From SB11 sp037968475 (GTDB taxonomy: Bacteria; Bacteroidota; Bacteroidia; UBA8524), in contig JBBKVO010000036.1 of NCBI GenBank assembly GCA_037968475.1, positions 14,724-78,723 on the forward strand: a stretch of DNA of 64,000 nucleotides. The letters are read 5' to 3'. Both the position numbers and the translations under genes were made by a program. Position 1 is the stretch's first letter, and each line of letters starts with the position of its first letter. Of this stretch, positions 59,988 to 64,000 are shown in pieces. The notes beneath the pieces are model-generated. The model saw only the letters and a program-made list of their open reading frames with translations, did not search any database and was not told the DNA's origin.

Positions 59988-62552
59988 TTAACTTTTCCCG
60001 TCCAGTTCGCGTAGTTTTTGCTCAAGCGAGTATTCGTCAGGTATTAGCACCTCGCGGGCTTTGCTGCCTTCAAACGGGCCTACTATGCCTGCGTGCTCCA
60101 ATTGGTCTATCAATCGGCCTGCACGGTTATATCCTAGTTTAAGCTTACGTTGCACTAGCGATGTAGAGCCTTGCTGTGCCAATACAACCACACGGGCGGC
60201 ATCATCAAACAGGCTGTCGCGTTCGCTTGCGTCAAACTCTTCATTTCCACCTGCATTGTCTTCTTGTACCTCGGGTAATATAAAGGCATCGCTATAGCCG
60301 CGTTGATTGCCAATATAGGCAGTTATTTCTTCAACTTCGGGCGTATCAACAAAGGGGCATTGCAAGCGTATCATATCGTTGCCGTTGCTGTATAGCATAT
60401 CACCCTTACCAATAAGTTGATCGGCACCGCTACCGTCTAGTATCGTACGTGAATCTATTTTTGATGTTACCCTAAAGGCAATACGCGCAGGAAAATTGGC
60501 TTTTATAGTACCTGTAATAATATTTACCGATGGGCGTTGGGTGGCCAATATAAGATGTATACCAATAGCACGCGCCAGTTGAGCCAAACGGGCTATGGGT
60601 AGCTCAACCTCTTTGCCTGCTGTCATCATCAAATCGGCCAACTCATCTATCACCACCACTATATAAGGCAAAAATTTGTGCCCATCGTTAGGGTTTAGTT
60701 TTCGGGCAACAAAACGCTCGTTATACTCTTTTATATTACGCACCCCAGCACTTTGCAATAAGTTGTATCGCTGATCCATCTCTACGCACAAACTGTTTAG
60801 GGTGGTAACTACTTTTTTAGTGTCGGTAATAATAGCTTCGCCTTCGCCGGGTATTTTGGCCAAAAAGTGGCGTTCTATACGTTTATATAGGGTAAGCTCT
60901 ACTTTTTTAGGGTCAATCAATACCAGCTTTAACTGGCTGGGGTGTTTTTTATACAACAGCGAAACCAACAGGGCGTTTATACCTACTGATTTACCCTGAC
61001 CCGTTGCACCTGCCATTAGTAAGTGAGGCATTTTAGCAAGGTCGGCTACAAAAATTTCGTTGGCAATGGTTTTACCCAAAATCACAGGCAAATCAGCATC
61101 GCTATTTTGGAATTTTTGGCTAGCCATTACCGTATTCATGGGCACTATTTCAGGCTTTTTATTGGGCACTTCTATACCAATAGTTCCCTTGCCCGGTATG
61201 GGGGCTATAATACGTATACCCAATGCGGCAAGGCTTAGGGCAATATCATCTTCAAGATTTTTTATACGTGAGATACGCACACCAGCTTCGGGCACAATCT
61301 CGTATAAGGTAACGGTGGGGCCTATGGTAGCTTTTATTTGGGCAATGCCAATACCATAGTTTTTCAGCGTTTCCAAAATCATGTTTTTGTTGCTTTCCAA
61401 CTCTGTTTGGTCAATCACCTTTTTGGTGTCGCCGTAGTCTTTAAGCAGCTCCATAGTTGGGAACTTGTAGCCCGAAAGGTCAAGCGTAGGGTCGTAGGGA
61501 GTATCTAAACTACCCACATTCATTGCGGCCACTTTTACAGGTCGAATTTCTTCTTCAGGTACTTCGGCAATACTCAACTCCAAATCGCTACCAGTATTTT
61601 GTGGTGCAGGCTCACGTGCAGGTGTTTTGGTATCAAGGGCTATACTGCCATCATTGGCAATGGGTTTTTCGTCTTCTTTTACTATCAGGCGTATATCGTC
61701 AGGGTCAATAGGCTCCTCTTCCTCGTCTGGTTCTTCATCGTTGTCGTCTATTTCAAACGGCGGGTTATCATCGTCTTCGGGTTCTAAAATGGCTATTTCT
61801 TCGGCAATTTGCCCTGTACTAAGCGCGGCAGTATTAATAATAGGCTTTTTGTCGCCTTCTTCCTCATCTCCTCCAATCGTTTCAAGGGCTTCTTTTAGTT
61901 TTTTATTTTTTATAGCGAGGTTGAGATTGTACACCACTATAAGGAAAGTAAGCAGGTAGAAAAACAAGAAAATACCCGTACCTGCTGCACCCATCAGTCC
62001 TTTTAACCATTGGTACCCGTGATAGCCAAATGCGCCACCCAAAAAGGGAAGGTTGCTACCAAACAATAAACCAAGCATAAGTGCCAGCCATATTACTATA
62101 AAAAACGAGTAGCGTATGGTTTTTATAAAAGGTAACAACTTTATTTTAAACGCCAACTTCGCACCACCCACAAACAAAATAACAGGAATAGCAAAACTGG
62201 CTATACCAAACCATTTGTGTATAAATAAGTGCCCTAGCAAGGCACCAAAAATACCCATTGTGTTTTTTGCAGCATCGGGCTGCGAGGCCAAAAAATCTTC
62301 CCAACTGAAACCAAAAACTACATTTTGGTCAGTTTTCCAATTAAAAATAAACGAAACAAAGGCAATAGCCATAAATACCGATAGCAGTATAAAAAATACT
62401 CCAAATACCTGTCTGGCTCTTTCATCGCGCAGCAAAAGCCAACTAAAAACCACTTTGCGGGTAATCGGTTTTTCTTCGCTTTTCTTTTCACGATCAAAAT
62501 CGGCAGCCGATTCTTTTTTACTTTTATTTCTGTATGTGTTTTGCTTACTCAT
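59988..62552 (-). CDS. ftsK: DNA translocase FtsK
   Basis: 854 residues. It anchors at the septum and pumps chromosome DNA during cell division, activating XerCD at dif. Four N-terminal transmembrane helices (about 45-215), an acidic linker (DNDEEPDEEEEPIDPDD), then the RecA-like motor with Walker A GATGQGKSVG and Walker B VVVIDELADL, and a C-terminal winged-helix gamma domain (RKLKLGYNRAGRLIDQLEHAGIVG) that reads KOPS-like sequences. The linker is short compared with E. coli FtsK, as is usual for this phylum. ATG 62552; a minus-strand TAAATTTG box at 62601-62608 may be the promoter. Confidence 0.95.
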   Translation of the reverse strand: MSKQNTYRNKSKKESAADFDREKKSEEKPITRKVVFSWLLLRDERARQVFGVFFILLSVFMAIAFVSFIFNWKTDQNVVFGFSWEDFLASQPDAAKNTMGIFGALLGHLFIHKWFGIASFAIPVILFVGGAKLAFKIKLLPFIKTIRYSFFIVIWLALMLGLLFGSNLPFLGGAFGYHGYQWLKGLMGAAGTGIFLFFYLLTFLIVVYNLNLAIKNKKLKEALETIGGDEEEGDKKPIINTAALSTGQIAEEIAILEPEDDDNPPFEIDDNDEEPDEEEEPIDPDDIRLIVKEDEKPIANDGSIALDTKTPAREPAPQNTGSDLELSIAEVPEEEIRPVKVAAMNVGSLDTPYDPTLDLSGYKFPTMELLKDYGDTKKVIDQTELESNKNMILETLKNYGIGIAQIKATIGPTVTLYEIVPEAGVRISRIKNLEDDIALSLAALGIRIIAPIPGKGTIGIEVPNKKPEIVPMNTVMASQKFQNSDADLPVILGKTIANEIFVADLAKMPHLLMAGATGQGKSVGINALLVSLLYKKHPSQLKLVLIDPKKVELTLYKRIERHFLAKIPGEGEAIITDTKKVVTTLNSLCVEMDQRYNLLQSAGVRNIKEYNERFVARKLNPNDGHKFLPYIVVVIDELADLMMTAGKEVELPIARLAQLARAIGIHLILATQRPSVNIITGTIKANFPARIAFRVTSKIDSRTILDGSGADQLIGKGDMLYSNGNDMIRLQCPFVDTPEVEEITAYIGNQRGYSDAFILPEVQEDNAGGNEEFDASERDSLFDDAARVVVLAQQGSTSLVQRKLKLGYNRAGRLIDQLEHAGIVGPFEGSKAREVLIPDEYSLEQKLRELDGKS

Positions 62553-62730
62553 TCCTATGTGGTTGCCAAACGGGTATTATATTGGCATACCTTGCCTACG
62601 CAAATTTATTGTGATGGGTGTATAAACATAAACGTAGTTGTGCACACGCTATTGTAGGTGTGCTAAAATGTGGAAAGTAGCAGGCCATAAAACCTTTGTT
62701 GCTTTGAATACTACTAAACAGCAAAGTATG

Positions 62731-62738
62731 TACTTTTG
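62731..62738 (+). promoter_or_regulatory. TAnnTTTG -7 box for the PLP enzyme
   Basis: TACTTTTG, 5 bases before GTG 62744. The close spacing supports GTG as the start. Confidence 0.5.
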
Positions 62739-62743
62739 AAGCT

Positions 62744-63631
62744 GTGGATTTTTTTAACACAATAGCATCAACCGAACAAAGAATAAACCTTCCCTTGTTT
62801 ACCCAAAAGCAAGTAGAAGTGTGGATGAAACGTGATGATTTGCTGCATCCTTTTGTTAGTGGCAATAAATACCGAAAGCTAAAATACTTGGCGGCTGGGG
62901 CAAAGCAATTGGATAAAACCCATTTGGTAACCTTTGGCGGTGCATATAGCAATCACTTAGTAGCTACCGCAAGTGCGGGTGCTGCTTTGGGTATAAAAAC
63001 AACTGCAATTGTGCGAGGAGAGGAAGAATTGCACAACCCCATGCTTTCTATTTGCCAATTGTATGGCATGGAGTTGAAGCAAGTGAGTAGGGAGCTATAC
63101 CGTGATAAAGACAAAGCCTTTAATTCTTTTTTTAGTGATGATACTACAGTTTACCGTATTGAAGAAGGCGGCTATTCTGTGCTTGGCGCAAAAGGGTGTG
63201 AAGATTTGGTGCGGGAATTGAAACAACCCTACCAGCATATTTTTTGCGCTGTGGGTACAGGCACAACAGTTGCTGGGCTGGTAAACGGAGCGGACTCAAA
63301 CACTATTATAAATGGTGTAGTGGTGCTAAAAGGTGCTGAATATATAAAGGGTGAGATTGATAGCTTGCTTACACAACCTAAGGAATATAAACTGCACCAC
63401 AATTACCATTTTGGGGGTTATGGCAAGCTTGATAAAGAGATAATTGATTTTATTAAACAGTTTGCTAGGGAAACAGGCATATTACTAGACCCTGTGTATA
63501 CTACAAAAATGATGTTAGGGTTAACTCAACTGATTGAACAGGATTATTTTGCCCCAAATACCAAAATACTTGCCATACATACCGGCGGTTTGTGGGGGCT
63601 TACTTCTGATAAAACCTCAAAACTTATTTAA
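62744..63631 (+). CDS. PLP-dependent ACC deaminase / D-cysteine desulfhydrase homologue
   Basis: 295 residues. Fold-type II PLP enzyme: SGNKYRKLKYL with the PLP lysine in GNKYRK, GGAYSNHLVATA, VGTGTTVAGL (phosphate loop) and a C-terminal HTGGLWGL. It is shorter than ACC deaminase (about 335 residues). The family includes D-cysteine desulfhydrase (pyruvate, H2S and ammonia from D-cysteine) and ACC deaminase; the exact substrate is not readable. GTG 62744 lies 5 bases after a TACTTTTG box, a near-leaderless start. The gene is followed directly by a repeat. Confidence 0.88.
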   Translation: MDFFNTIASTEQRINLPLFTQKQVEVWMKRDDLLHPFVSGNKYRKLKYLAAGAKQLDKTHLVTFGGAYSNHLVATASAGAALGIKTTAIVRGEEELHNPMLSICQLYGMELKQVSRELYRDKDKAFNSFFSDDTTVYRIEEGGYSVLGAKGCEDLVRELKQPYQHIFCAVGTGTTVAGLVNGADSNTIINGVVVLKGAEYIKGEIDSLLTQPKEYKLHHNYHFGGYGKLDKEIIDFIKQFARETGILLDPVYTTKMMLGLTQLIEQDYFAPNTKILAIHTGGLWGLTSDKTSKLI

Positions 63632-64000
63632 CGTGAGTTAGGATAAGAGAAGCATAAAATCAATACGCAACTTCTACCACCCTCAATCCCTCCTTATCTG
63701 CGCACAACCCTTCGACTTCGCTCAGGATGACAGTGCAGGAGGGAAGCCACGCCACTACCCTTTGGAATTCGCGTATTTTGCTAAAAATGTAGCACTGCAT
63801 TGTCCCCCTTGTAACTATACCTTGATACACGCAATCTAAAAAATAGTAGCGGGTTTTAACTCTTTGCCTCTTCCTCTCGATAGGTTAAAACCTGCCGCTA
63901 TTTATACCCTATCGGGGTTGCCGATAGGTATGAATAGCATCGGTTTTCAAACCGATGGAAAAGAATTAAATCTAAAAGTAAAAAAGAAGGGAAATTTTGA
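63630..64000. repeat. mosaic repeat block, runs off the window edge
   Basis: Starts AACGTGAGTT at the gene end, then GATAAGAGA. A segment up to 63812 is an inverted match to 4639-4803. Next comes a MITE-like end (TAACTATACC ... ATACACGCAA, 63815-63850) and then an inverted unit of the 18779-type repeat (TTTGCCTCTTCCTCTCGATAG joined to GGTTAAAACCTGC, CGGTTTTCAAACCG). The ~370 bp after the PLP gene hold no ORF. Confidence 0.65.

Overview
The window reads as chromosomal DNA of a member of the phylum Bacteroidota. Three secreted proteins end in type IX secretion (Por) sorting domains. Many genes sit just behind a TAnnTTTG -7 promoter box. There is a CarboxypepD_reg-TonB outer-membrane receptor, a fused alpha/beta 2-oxoacid dehydrogenase E1, a HYC_CC_PP-type copper protein and a Lacal_2735-type mini-protein. 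The class cannot be fixed from the sequence. No rRNA, tRNA, CRISPR array, transposase or prophage was seen.

Layout. 0.1-7 kb: housekeeping genes (MiaE tRNA hydroxylase, exonuclease III, a T9SS cargo protein, an isoprenylcysteine-methyltransferase-like enzyme, 2-oxoacid dehydrogenase E1) and a repeat-rich gap at 4.1-4.8 kb. 7-13 kb: an accessory stretch with an AT-rich membrane gene interrupted by an in-frame TGA, a T4-like RNA-repair pair (polynucleotide kinase/phosphatase plus RNA ligase 1-like, adjoining genes), a DUF2795 mini-protein and an orphan protein with a C-terminal winged helix. 13-24 kb: HflX, beta-carbonic anhydrase, a DUF1800/DUF1501 secreted pair, a DUF58 protein, formate-tetrahydrofolate ligase and an outer-membrane barrel. 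24-33 kb: a TonB receptor behind a DtxR/MntR-like palindrome, and a 2068-residue thioester alpha-2-macroglobulin. 33-41 kb: a glycosyltransferase plus two large membrane proteins, an EreA/ChaN-like protein with a barrel-like C-terminus, and a T9SS cargo protein.

41.4-54.4 kb is a one-direction copper/heavy-metal resistance island. In order it holds an HMA-AraC fusion regulator, a CopA P-type ATPase, a DHA2-type MFS exporter, a CopZ-like chaperone, a HYC_CC_PP protein, a DUF3347 lipoprotein, a CusA RND pump split in two, a TolC-like channel and two successive CusB-like adaptors with N-terminal metal-binding domains. Together these would sense metal, carry it in the cytoplasm, export it across the inner membrane, and expel it across the outer membrane.

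54.7-63.6 kb: a methyltransferase-glycosyltransferase fusion and its partner methyltransferase, two small orphans, a RelE/ParE toxin-antitoxin pair, a multi-spanning membrane protein, FtsK, and a PLP-dependent ACC-deaminase/D-cysteine-desulfhydrase homologue.

The intergenic DNA is unusual. A mosaic family of palindrome-rich repeats (4.1-4.8, 18.8-19.4, 24.25-24.7 and 63.6-64 kb), other REP-like hairpins, and a decayed partial duplicate of the 54.7-kb glycosyltransferase gene at 41.1 kb point to repeated small-scale rearrangement. The main targets for follow-up are the RNA-repair cassette, the HMA-AraC regulator with the split CusA, the stop-interrupted membrane gene, and the repeat family.
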